A DNA stretch of 14,549 bases from Candidatus Bathyarchaeum sp. (GTDB lineage: Archaea > Thermoproteota > Bathyarchaeia > Bathyarchaeales > Bathyarchaeaceae), in contig PIXT01000144.1 in assembly GCA_003096235.1 (NCBI GenBank), positions 1-14,549 of the forward strand. Reading direction: 5' to 3'. A program made the position numbers and the translations under genes. A model generated the notes under the pieces. It searched no databases. It was given only the letters and a program-made list of their open reading frames with translations, and was not told the origin of the DNA. Position 1 is the first letter of the stretch, and the number at the start of each line of letters is the position of its first letter. Shown one piece after another: positions 5,978 through 12,760 of the stretch.

Positions 5978-6508
5978 ATGGAACGTGCAACTCAGAAAAA
6001 ACTAAAACCTGTTGCATTATTATATGATATACGTAAATCTGTCTCAGAAATTCTAGACAAGCCTTTTTCAGAGCATATAAATCACCAAATATTCCGACCA
6101 GATAAGAAAGCATTAGCCTTTTGGGCAATTGATTGTAGTGAGCACGTTCTTCCTTATTTTGAGCAAAAATATCCTGATGATAATCGTCCACGAAAAGCTC
6201 TTGACGCCCTTAAGGCGTGGATAAATACAGGGATGTTTAAGATGGCTGTTATACGCAAGGCCTCACTTGATGCACATGCTGCAGCTAAAGATGCTACCGA
6301 GGATTATGCAAAATATGCGGCTCATGCAGCAGGTCAGGCAGTGGCAACTGCGCATGTTCCTACGCACGCTTTTGGCAGTTCGGTATACAGTATCAGGGCT
6401 GTAGTGGCATATTCTGGCAATGTAGATGATGGTTTGATTATGGAACGCAATTGGCAATTGCAACGTCTACGTGATATAACAAAACAACTTGCGCAAAAAA
6501 AGGCTTAG
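5978..6508 (+). CDS. Imm5-like putative immunity protein
   Basis: The 176-residue protein carries the signature of the widespread 'putative immunity protein' (Imm5-like) family. This comprises KKALAFWAIDCSEHVLPYFE (residues 43-62), the YPDDNRPRKALDALKAW segment (65-81), an alanine-rich SLDAHAAAK helix (97-104), AAHAAGQAVATAHVPTHAFG (114-133), and a closing ERNWQLQRL near 156-164. It is predicted to be cytoplasmic and all-helical, with no signal or membrane segment. In bacteria such genes were linked to polymorphic-toxin loci, but here no toxin, Rhs or secretion gene is adjacent. It stands alone between a permease remnant and purM with its own box A. Function in archaea is unknown; immunity is only a family label. 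The family is scattered across bacteria and archaea, so acquisition by transfer is plausible. Confidence 0.75.
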   Translation: MERATQKKLKPVALLYDIRKSVSEILDKPFSEHINHQIFRPDKKALAFWAIDCSEHVLPYFEQKYPDDNRPRKALDALKAWINTGMFKMAVIRKASLDAHAAAKDATEDYAKYAAHAAGQAVATAHVPTHAFGSSVYSIRAVVAYSGNVDDGLIMERNWQLQRLRDITKQLAQKKA

Positions 6509-6582
6509 TTGTTATGTAACGCTACTTTTACGATTAGTAAGATAACCCATCAGAGCCAGAATAATAACTGAAGATAGGAAAC

Positions 6583-6601
6583 CTGAAATCTATTATTTCA
6601 G
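6583..6601. repeat. Perfect 7-bp inverted repeat (hairpin)
   Basis: CTGAAAT-CTATT-ATTTCAG can form a 7-bp stem with a 5-nt loop. It lies 75 bp after the Imm5-like stop codon and has no T-run after it on the plus strand, so a terminator role is weakly supported. Confidence 0.3.
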
Positions 6602-6823
6602 CAAAAAGCAGTTTCGACAATTTTTTATACCTGAAAAATTGAATTGCTAGACTTTTGGAATTGATTGCGCAAACGCAAAGCCTTCAGAATTGTGCTCAAG
6701 ACGCCCAAAATTGAGGGAGACAAAGGAAACGTGCGGTTTAATCGTGTGTTTAGACTTATCCCCAAACTGTGTTTTAAACGCCCTTTTCTAATATGCTTTC
6801 AGTTTTTGGTGATTGGTTGTTTT

Positions 6824-6865
6824 TTGACCAGTGTAACTTATAAGAAAACTTTGCTATTTGGTCAA
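6824..6865 (+). promoter_or_regulatory. purM promoter: box A flanked by a TTGACCA inverted repeat
   Basis: Box A is CTTATAAG at 6837-6844, predicting a start point near 6866. TTGACCA (6824-6830) and its exact complement TGGTCAA (6859-6865) flank it, 35 bp start to start. The right arm would overlap the transcription start, as expected of an operator. Confidence 0.45.
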
Positions 6866-6879
6866 GTGTGGAATGCACT

Positions 6880-7956
6880 ATGTCTAAGAAGCTTACTTAC
6901 TCTGAGGCGGGTGTGGACAGAAAAACAAGAGCAAAATCTAAGCAGGCTCTTTCAATGTTACAAAAGACATACAGCCTAGGCAAATACGGAAAAGTTGTCC
7001 AGCTTCCATACGGCAACATCTTTCTTGCTGGCGACCATTACTTGGACCTTGTCATCGAAGGAGTCGGCACCAAAGTTCTTCTTGCCCAACTGGCAGACAA
7101 ATACGACACCATCGGAGTGGACGGCGTTGCCATGGCAGTCAACGATGTGATACGGTCAGGCGCTACTCCATTAGCTTTGGTTGACAACTTTCATGCTCAC
7201 GTTTCCGACCCTACTTTGGTACGCGAATGGCTAAAAGGCATAGTACAGGGTGCAGAAGAGTCGAATTGTCCGGTTCCCGGAGGGGAAATCGGAGATGTGG
7301 CAGCCATCATAAATGGATTAACCCAAGGCAAGGGTTTTGATTTGATTGTTGCCAGCGTAGGTGAAGTCTTAGAAGAGGACATAATCACTGGAACAACCAT
7401 CAAAGCAGGCGACGTTGTTGTGGGGTCAAGAAGTTCTGGGGTTCACAGCAACGGAATATCCTTGGTCAGAAAGGTTCTTTTCAAGCAGTGGGGCGGCAAA
7501 TACGAACCTTTTGACGTTCCAGACGGTTTCGACAAAGAAGTTGTCTACGAGGCGCTGGAGCCTACAAAAATTTATGTTAAATCTTTTTTGAACACAACAA
7601 AGAATGTCAAAGTGAAAGGGGCTATTCACATTACTGGAGACGCGTACGTCAAGTTTGACCGCTTCATGAAATACTCTAAGGGAATAGGTTTCGAGTTCAC
7701 TAACTTCAAGCCGCAACCCATTTTTGAGTTAATCCAAAAGACTGCACCTGAGATTGGAGGCGAAATAACCGACGAGGAGATGCTCAAAACATTCAACATG
7801 GGCTGGGGCTTTGCTGTTGTGGTAGACAAAGACGATGCAGATGAAGCAATCTCTGTCATTGAGAAAAGTGGGGTATCTGCTGAACTTATCGGAAAGGTAA
7901 CTGATTCAGAACGAATTGTTGCCCACTACAAAGGCAAGAAACTGGAACTGCGGTAA
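6880..7956 (+). CDS. purM: Phosphoribosylformylglycinamidine cyclo-ligase (AIR synthetase)
   Basis: PurM closes FGAM to aminoimidazole ribonucleotide with ATP, the fifth step of purine synthesis, in the cytoplasm. The 358-residue protein shows the family signatures in order: YSEAGVD near the N-terminus, IEGVGTKVLLAQLADKYDTI with GVDGVAMAVNDVIRSGATPL (nucleotide-binding/dimer core), PVPGGEIGDVAAII, and GDVVVGSRSSGVHSNGISLV (glycine-rich loop). In the C-terminal domain the usual 'HITGGG' is replaced by HITGDAYVKFDR and 'FNMGIG' by FNMGWGF, so this is a divergent archaeal-type enzyme. ATG 6880 is chosen; an in-frame GTG at 6868 coincides with the predicted transcript start and would give a leaderless message four codons longer. 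purS-purL-purQ follow on the same strand after a 460-bp gap, so purM probably has its own transcript. Confidence 0.92.
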   Translation: MSKKLTYSEAGVDRKTRAKSKQALSMLQKTYSLGKYGKVVQLPYGNIFLAGDHYLDLVIEGVGTKVLLAQLADKYDTIGVDGVAMAVNDVIRSGATPLALVDNFHAHVSDPTLVREWLKGIVQGAEESNCPVPGGEIGDVAAIINGLTQGKGFDLIVASVGEVLEEDIITGTTIKAGDVVVGSRSSGVHSNGISLVRKVLFKQWGGKYEPFDVPDGFDKEVVYEALEPTKIYVKSFLNTTKNVKVKGAIHITGDAYVKFDRFMKYSKGIGFEFTNFKPQPIFELIQKTAPEIGGEITDEEMLKTFNMGWGFAVVVDKDDADEAISVIEKSGVSAELIGKVTDSERIVAHYKGKKLELR

Positions 7957-8068
7957 TTCGTTTAGCTACACTCTTTTGAGGATTCTTTTTGTGTGGTTGG
8001 TAGCCTAGACTGTTTTGTGTGGCTGTTGTTGTTTTATTCAACTTGTGTTCAATTTTTGTGGAGATAAA

Positions 8069-8078
8069 CTTTATAAAC
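8069..8078 (+). promoter_or_regulatory. Strong box A in the purM-purS gap
   Basis: CTTTATAAAC is close to the archaeal TATA consensus, with an A-rich GAGATAAA just upstream where a TFB-recognition element would lie. Its centre is about 25 bp before ATG 8098, so a transcript would start at or next to that codon. Confidence 0.6.
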
Positions 8079-8100
8079 ATGGTTGGATTATCCATCCATG
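8078..8100. promoter_or_regulatory. 23-bp near-perfect palindrome, candidate operator
   Basis: The arms CATGGTTGGAT and ATCCATCCATG are separated by one T and pair at 10 of 11 positions (only T8083/T8095 fails). The site starts at the edge of box A and ends on the predicted start point, the position where a repressor dimer would block transcription. Confidence 0.5.
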
Positions 8101-8265
8101 TGCAAGGGGTTAATACGGTATAGCAGACTTTGGAAAGCGGTCATGTTCGGCGACGACATGAAGGATTTTCCTTTTTTTCCTTACCTCCACTTTCCACAGT
8201 CCAACCAGCATACTACATTTGATCGATTCCACAATCCCCCAAATCGATGTTTACATAAATTCTGA
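8098..8265 (+). CDS. Possible leaderless 55-aa ORF (uncertain; may be RNA instead)
   Basis: The frame begins MCKGLIRYSRLWKAVMFGDD at an ATG exactly where the box A predicts transcription to begin, and runs 55 codons. The first half looks protein-like. The second half, rich in F, H, P and N, looks like translated non-coding DNA, and I recognise no family. The same stretch can fold into an imperfect 12-bp stem around a hairpin, so a non-coding RNA is an equally good reading. Confidence 0.25.
   Translation: MCKGLIRYSRLWKAVMFGDDMKDFPFFPYLHFPQSNQHTTFDRFHNPPNRCLHKF
8126..8201 (+). ncRNA. Candidate structured RNA segment
   Basis: GACTTTGGAAAG (8126-8137) can pair with CTTTCCACAGTC (8190-8201) at 11 of 12 positions. 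Between the arms lies a 6-bp hairpin, TCATGT/ACATGA (8141-8146, 8156-8161), and then a T-rich stretch (8166-8178). No box C/D, H/ACA, SRP or RNase P hallmark is visible, so no known RNA class is assigned. Confidence 0.25.
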
Positions 8266-8332
8266 TTTTTCCAATCTTCCACTGGAACATTCTGCCTGCC
8301 ACATCACTAACAGCTAACATGAAAAAACGGCG

Positions 8333-8352
8333 CCCAGAAAGCTTGTTCTGGG
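8333..8352 (+). repeat. Hairpin upstream of the purS promoter
   Basis: CCCAGAA, loop AGCTTG, TTCTGGG: a perfect 7-bp stem followed by TTTAA. It could end the upstream transcript before the purS promoter (8362-8396). Confidence 0.35.
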
Positions 8353-8361
8353 TTTAACTGT

Positions 8362-8396
8362 TCGTATAAATTTTTGTTTCGATAACATTTAAATTT
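8362..8396 (+). promoter_or_regulatory. purSLQ promoter (two candidate box A elements)
   Basis: CGTATAAAT near 8363-8371 and CATTTAAATTTTG at 8385-8397 both resemble box A. The second is 24-30 bp from ATG 8420 and predicts a leaderless purS message; no ribosome site precedes that ATG. Confidence 0.45.
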
Positions 8397-8419
8397 TGAT
8401 TTTTTCACTAACAATCACA

Positions 8420-8668
8420 ATGTATCGTGCACGAATCGAAGTCAGTCTCAAACCGGGGCATTCAGACCCTGAAGGAGAAATGACTGCCCAATCCTTAAAG
8501 GAGCTAAAGTTTTCCGCCAAAAAAGTCAACGTGAGTAAGACCTATACAGTAGTTTTTGAGGCAGACTCCAACGAAAAAGCCGAGGAGGCGGTGGAGGAGA
8601 TGTGCCGAAAACTTCTCGCTAACCCAACAAAGGACAACTACAGCTACATAATAGAGGAAGAAAAATGA
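8420..8668 (+). CDS. purS: Phosphoribosylformylglycinamidine synthase subunit PurS
   Basis: The 82-residue protein opens MYRARIEVSLKPGHSDPEGE, the diagnostic start of PurS, and has the VSKTYTVVFEADSNEKAEEA beta-alpha segment followed by a C-terminal helix (EEMCRKLLANP). PurS is the small dimeric subunit that bridges PurL and PurQ, helping to channel ammonia between them. ATG 8420 fits the family start, and the box A spacing suggests a leaderless message. Its TGA overlaps the purL ATG in an ATGA (8665-8668), so the two are translationally coupled. Confidence 0.93.
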   Translation: MYRARIEVSLKPGHSDPEGEMTAQSLKELKFSAKKVNVSKTYTVVFEADSNEKAEEAVEEMCRKLLANPTKDNYSYIIEEEK

Positions 8669-11040
8669 GCCGTTACGTCAAAAAAGACGTGCCCTTCGAA
8701 CTTGTAGAAATAGTTCTTCAAGGTGCTGATGATGAGCAGCTCCTCAATGTTAGTAGTGAACTTGGAATCGGTTTGAATTTGACCGAGATGAAGCTTGTCC
8801 AAAGCTATTTTTCCAGAAAAAAGCGTAACCCTACTGATGTGGAGTTGCAGACCATCGGGCAAACGTGGTCTGAGCACTGCTATCATAAGACCTTCAAGGG
8901 TGACATAACAACGCCTGAAGGTAAAATTAGTAACCTATTAAAAACATACATCGCAAAGGCAACCGAAGAGCTTGATATGCCATGGTGTATTTCAGTGTTC
9001 GAAGACAACGCTGGAGTAATCGAGTTTGACAAAAACTATGCTATAGCCGCCAAAGTTGAAACGCACAATCATCCATCTGCTATAGAGCCGTTTGGAGGAG
9101 CCGCGACTGGAACTGGTGGAGTAATACGGGACATACTGGCGGTCTGGGCTGATCCAATAGCCTGCACTGATGTGCTGTGTTTTGGTCCCCTAGATTACGA
9201 TTACAGTAAGCTTCCTGCTGGAACAAAGCACCCAAAATATGTTTACAGTGGGGTAGTTGCGGGGATTGGCAGCTACGGAAACAACATGGGAATCCCAACA
9301 GTTAATGGAGCCCTGAACTTTGACGAAAGCTATGTCGGCAACGTTGTAGTCTACTGTGGGTGTGTTGGGCTTCTTCCAGTAGATAAGTTCGTGAAAGACA
9401 CCCGAGCTGGAGATGTTGCGCTTCTTGTGGGTGGAGAAACCGGAAGAGACGGAATACACGGCGTTACTTTTGCTTCTGCAGAGCTAACCAAAGAATCTGA
9501 GGAAATCTCAAGACCTGCAGTTCAGATCGCGAACCCCATAGAAGAAGAACGGGTTAAACGAGCCATAGTAAAATTAAGAGATGCGGGTTTAGCTTCAGCC
9601 ATAACTGATATCGGTGGAGGCGGAATTTCCTGTGGAACTGGAGAGATGGCTGAGCGGTCAAACCTTGGGATTCATGTTTTCTTGGAAAAGATTCCCTTAA
9701 AGTATCAGGGCTTGACTCCGTGGGAGATTTATGTTTCTGAATCGCAGGAACGGATGCTGTTGTCTGTTCCAGAGAAAAATTTACAGAAAGCCTTGGAGAT
9801 TTTTGAAACCGAAAATGTTAAGGCAGCAGCCATAGGCAAATTCACAACCGACGGAATCCTAACCGTAACATACAAAGGACAAACCGTTGCAGAACTTGAC
9901 ATCGACTTTGTTTTTGAACCCCCAAAATTTGTGGGCGCCACAGACTGGCAGCCACCAAAACTGGAGGAGCCCAAGTTTCCGGAGCCAGCAGACTTAACCA
10001 AAGAACTGTGGGGGATGCTTTCTATGCCCAACATTGCAAGCAAAGAGTCTGTCATACGGACGTATGATCACGAAGTGAAAGGGAACACCGCACTAAAGCC
10101 GCTGCAAAGCAAGTATGGAGGACCAAACGATGCTGCGGTCCTGAAACCTCTTGCAGACTCTTGGAAAGGTGTAGTTATTTCATCTGGAATGAACACCAAC
10201 TACGGAAAAATTGATCCATACTGGATGGCAGCTTCAGGAATAGATGAGGCTATAAGAAATAATGTGTCGGTTGGCGGAAGGCGAATCGCGCTTCTTGACA
10301 ATTTTACTTGGGGCAACCCCAAAAAACCGGACAGGCTCGGCTCGTTAGTAAGCGCATGTAAAGCCTGTTACGACTTTGCTAAGGGCTTTCAGACTCCTTT
10401 CATTTCAGGAAAAGATAGCCTCTACAACGAATCGCCAATGGGACCAGTTACTCCCACCTTGTTAATCACTGCAATCGGAGTAACCCCAGATATACGAAAA
10501 ACGGTTTCCATGGAGCTAAAACAGCCAACAAATAGTGTCTACATGGTCGGCAAAACCTACCCCGAGCTGGGAGGCAGTCAATATTACCAAAACAAAGGCA
10601 TACTGGGCAATTCTGTGCCCAAAGTGAGGCTTGAGCAGGCAAAGAAAACCATGGACCTAATTACAAAAGCTATAGATGAAGGCTACCTGCGAGCGTGCCA
10701 TGACCTCTCAGAGGGAGGGTTGGCGGTTGCGTCGGCGGAGATGGCTTTTAGCAGCGGGTATGGACTAGAATTGGACCTAAACAAGGTTCCAAGAGCCAAA
10801 GAAACTTGCAGAAACGATTTTGTGTTATTCTCGGAGTCAAACAGCAGATTCCTAGTTGAAGTAACACAAAAGCGCAAAGCAGAATTCGAAGCTCTGATGA
10901 AAGATGTTGATTGTGCTGAAATTGGTAGAGTCAAAAAGGAACCCGTTATGTCTGTTGCTGGCTTAGACGGCAAACAGGCACTCAATGCAGACATAGCTGA
11001 GTTGAGGAAACGCTGGAAAAGCACCTTAGGAGGAGCCTGA
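8665..11040 (+). CDS. purL: Phosphoribosylformylglycinamidine synthase subunit PurL (small type)
   Basis: PurL makes FGAM from FGAR, ATP and ammonia supplied by PurQ. The 791-residue protein is the small, PurS/PurQ-dependent type and has no fused glutaminase. Visible signatures: TIGQTWSEHCYHKTFKG (catalytic-site SEHCxHK, residues 69-75), KVETHNHPSAIEPFGGAATG (ATP-binding core), a glycine-rich ITDIGGGGISCGTGEMAERS segment, and in the second half GGPNDAAVLKP, NNVSVGGRRIALLDNFTWGN and FISGKDSLYNE, followed by ACHDLSEGGLAVASAEM. It is somewhat longer than the Bacillus enzyme (about 740 residues); the extra length seems spread out rather than one insertion, and no intein is present. Codon use is balanced, unlike the T/G-rich region to the left. 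Confidence 0.95.
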   Translation: MSRYVKKDVPFELVEIVLQGADDEQLLNVSSELGIGLNLTEMKLVQSYFSRKKRNPTDVELQTIGQTWSEHCYHKTFKGDITTPEGKISNLLKTYIAKATEELDMPWCISVFEDNAGVIEFDKNYAIAAKVETHNHPSAIEPFGGAATGTGGVIRDILAVWADPIACTDVLCFGPLDYDYSKLPAGTKHPKYVYSGVVAGIGSYGNNMGIPTVNGALNFDESYVGNVVVYCGCVGLLPVDKFVKDTRAGDVALLVGGETGRDGIHGVTFASAELTKESEEISRPAVQIANPIEEERVKRAIVKLRDAGLASAITDIGGGGISCGTGEMAERSNLGIHVFLEKIPLKYQGLTPWEIYVSESQERMLLSVPEKNLQKALEIFETENVKAAAIGKFTTDGILTVTYKGQTVAELDIDFVFEPPKFVGATDWQPPKLEEPKFPEPADLTKELWGMLSMPNIASKESVIRTYDHEVKGNTALKPLQSKYGGPNDAAVLKPLADSWKGVVISSGMNTNYGKIDPYWMAASGIDEAIRNNVSVGGRRIALLDNFTWGNPKKPDRLGSLVSACKACYDFAKGFQTPFISGKDSLYNESPMGPVTPTLLITAIGVTPDIRKTVSMELKQPTNSVYMVGKTYPELGGSQYYQNKGILGNSVPKVRLEQAKKTMDLITKAIDEGYLRACHDLSEGGLAVASAEMAFSSGYGLELDLNKVPRAKETCRNDFVLFSESNSRFLVEVTQKRKAEFEALMKDVDCAEIGRVKKEPVMSVAGLDGKQALNADIAELRKRWKSTLGGA

Positions 11041-11042
11041 GC

Positions 11043-11861
11043 ATGAAGACAGAGCAGATTCGTGTCCTTGTTATGAGGGTTGGCGGAACAAACTGCGACG
11101 CAGAAACCCAAAGAGCCTTCACTGATCTTGGCGCAGGGGCACAGGTGCTTCACTTCAACGAGGTAGTGAAGAACAACAATCTTTTGGACTATGATGCTCT
11201 TGTGTTTCCGGGAGGATTCTCTTACGGCGACTATGTGAGGGCTGGAGCCATCTGGGCAACAGGAACCCTAACAAAGCTACGCAAAGACCTGAAAAGTTTC
11301 GTTGAGCAAGAACGACCAATCCTAGGAATCTGTAACGGCTTTCAGGTGCTAGTTGAAGCAGGATTACTACCCGCATTTGAGGGAATCAGCGAGTACCCCA
11401 AAGCAACACTGGCAACCAACATCCCGATTGGGTACCGCTGCAAGTGGGTTTACCTTAAGCACGAAAACTCTGGAAACTGTATCTTCACCCAAAGTATTCC
11501 AAAAAACAAGGTTATGCACATACCTGTAGCTCACGGCGAGGGGCGTTTCTTGTTTGCAAAAGAAAACGAAACAAAATATCTGCAAAAACTGTATGATAAC
11601 GACCAGCTGGTCTTTAGATACTGCAGCAAAGACGGCAACTATCCTGACGGAGAATTTCCAGTTAACCCCAACGGGGCATTCCATGACATCGCAGGTATCT
11701 GCAACCCACAAGGAACAGTTTTTGGTTTAATGCCCCATCCAGAAAGAGCATTTTATGGCTGGCAGCTTCCTGACTGGACAAAAACAGAGCAGATACCAAC
11801 TTATGGAGACGGAAAGCTGGTCTTCGAGTCGATGATAAACTACATCAAAAAACGCTTCTAG
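11043..11861 (+). CDS. purQ: Phosphoribosylformylglycinamidine synthase subunit PurQ (glutaminase)
   Basis: A class I glutamine amidotransferase of 272 residues that releases ammonia from glutamine for PurL. The nucleophile is C97 in LGICNGFQVL and the other triad members are H232 and E234 in MPHPERA. Other family marks are GGTNCDAETQRAF, PGGFSYGDYVRAGAI and PVAHGEGRF. At 272 residues it is longer than Bacillus PurQ (about 227), as in many archaea. A strong Shine-Dalgarno (AGGAGG, 11028-11033) lies within the end of purL and only 2 bp separate the genes, so coupling is clear. The gene ends in CTAG, which is also the stop of the convergent kinase gene. Confidence 0.95.
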   Translation: MKTEQIRVLVMRVGGTNCDAETQRAFTDLGAGAQVLHFNEVVKNNNLLDYDALVFPGGFSYGDYVRAGAIWATGTLTKLRKDLKSFVEQERPILGICNGFQVLVEAGLLPAFEGISEYPKATLATNIPIGYRCKWVYLKHENSGNCIFTQSIPKNKVMHIPVAHGEGRFLFAKENETKYLQKLYDNDQLVFRYCSKDGNYPDGEFPVNPNGAFHDIAGICNPQGTVFGLMPHPERAFYGWQLPDWTKTEQIPTYGDGKLVFESMINYIKKRF

Positions 11862-12760
11862 ACACCCTTCAAATCTGCCCGTTTTGGTAATGTGGTTCTG
11901 GCGCCAATTGCTGAGACGCAGCGGGACGCAACAAAGTTTCCGAGCTTTCCGCACTCAAACAAATCTTTTCCTTTAACTAGACCATAGATGAAGCCTGCAC
12001 AAAAAGCATCACCCGCACCCGTCGTATCCACGGCTTTCACTTTGTAAGCTTCAATCAGGTGGCTCTCTTTTCCATCTGTAACGTAGCAGCCTCTTTTTCC
12101 AAGCTTAACCGCAACACACTCAGCACCCAATTCTCTTAGTGTTCTGGCGCCTTCTCTATAATCTTGTCCAGTAAGCAACTTAATTTCACGTTCATTAGGA
12201 AACATTGCGTAGCTTCTTTGAATTATCGGCTTCAGCGCCGCCACACCTTTCGTTGCGTAGAGTGCTCCGGGGTCAAAACAAACTTTCACGTCAGAAAGCT
12301 GAGCCGTTAACTCTTTTTGGGCATTGAAGGGCTTTTCTGCAACAAAAGATGACAAATGCAAAAACTTTGCACCAGAAACATAATCCAACTTGGCATCGTT
12401 AACATCTAGTTGGTCGTTTACTCCAGCGTCAACATAAAGGGCTCTTTCCCCCTTCGGGTCGATGTAGCCCATGACCGTGCCGCTTCTGCCACCTTTTGAG
12501 ACTGCTATGCCGTTGACGTCAACGCCCTCATTTTTTAGCTCGTCTAAGAGAAGCTTTCCTTCACGGTCTGAGGCGACCTTTCCAATAAAGCCTGTTTTTA
12601 GTTCCAGCCTCGTCAAGCCTACAATTGTGTTTGCTGCTGAGCCGCCACCTGATTCCTTAAAATCAGTGACAAAGCCCTCCTCCTCTTTTTTCGCAATTAT
12701 GTTAACCTTGAAGAGCTTATCCAAGTTGAGGGCTCCAAACCCAACAACCTCAAACGTCAT
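11858..12760 (-). CDS. PfkB-family (ribokinase-like) sugar/nucleoside kinase
   Basis: The 300-residue protein has both PfkB signatures: an N-terminal glycine-rich GGGSAANTIVGLTRL (from residue 38) and DTTGAGDAFCAGFIYGL (245-261) with catalytic D251 and the anion-hole GAGD. The family phosphorylates sugars, nucleosides and related alcohols with ATP. The SGGGSAANT loop and FIGKVASDREG resemble archaeal adenosine/ribokinase-like members, but the substrate cannot be read. ATG 12760 shares its A with the TGA of ftr (TGATG) and has AGGAG 8 nt upstream, so it is translated in coupling with ftr; a TTG one codon earlier is less likely. The link with ftr suggests a role in cofactor or C1-linked metabolism, which is inference only. 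Its TAG stop overlaps the purQ stop in the palindrome CTAG. Confidence 0.85.
   Translation of the reverse strand: MTFEVVGFGALNLDKLFKVNIIAKKEEEGFVTDFKESGGGSAANTIVGLTRLELKTGFIGKVASDREGKLLLDELKNEGVDVNGIAVSKGGRSGTVMGYIDPKGERALYVDAGVNDQLDVNDAKLDYVSGAKFLHLSSFVAEKPFNAQKELTAQLSDVKVCFDPGALYATKGVAALKPIIQRSYAMFPNEREIKLLTGQDYREGARTLRELGAECVAVKLGKRGCYVTDGKESHLIEAYKVKAVDTTGAGDAFCAGFIYGLVKGKDLFECGKLGNFVASRCVSAIGARTTLPKRADLKGV

Larger units (their letters stand above)
6509..6879. other. Intergenic region before purM
   Basis: I find no credible gene in this 371-bp gap. It holds a hairpin (6583-6601: CTGAAAT, 5-nt loop, ATTTCAG), an A/T box (TTTTTATACC near 6621-6630), and the purM promoter elements. One open frame through it runs into purM in the wrong frame and has no recognisable features. 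Confidence 0.5.
7957..8419. other. purM-purS intergenic region with promoter, palindrome and stem-loops
   Basis: This 463-bp gap is far longer than the other spacings in the purine cluster. From left to right it holds a T-rich purM 3' region, a box A at 8069-8078, a 23-bp palindrome (8078-8100), an imperfect long stem (8126-8137 with 8190-8201) enclosing a 6-bp hairpin (8141-8161), a 7-bp stem (8222-8248), a 7-bp hairpin (8333-8352), and two possible box A elements for purS. The structured part could be an RNA gene or a small leaderless coding gene; both are listed separately. Confidence 0.6.

Noticed and set aside
6868..6879. GTG at 6868 as the purM start
   Set aside because: It fits the box A spacing for a leaderless message but adds only MECT ahead of MSKKLTYSEAGVD, the more typical N-terminus; kept as an alternative only.
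6665..6979. Open frame of about 104 codons starting before purM on the same strand
   Set aside because: It overlaps purM by 100 bp in another frame, crosses the purM box A and has no recognisable domain or ribosome site.
7886..8095. Minus-strand open frame across the end of purM and the following gap
   Set aside because: It overlaps conserved purM codons, its product has no domain features, and it has no promoter of its own.
8098..8201. Box C/D or H/ACA guide RNA, SRP RNA or RNase P RNA in the purM-purS gap
   Set aside because: I found no TGATGA/CTGA box pair, no ACA-ended hairpin with a kink-turn and none of the conserved SRP or RNase P segments.
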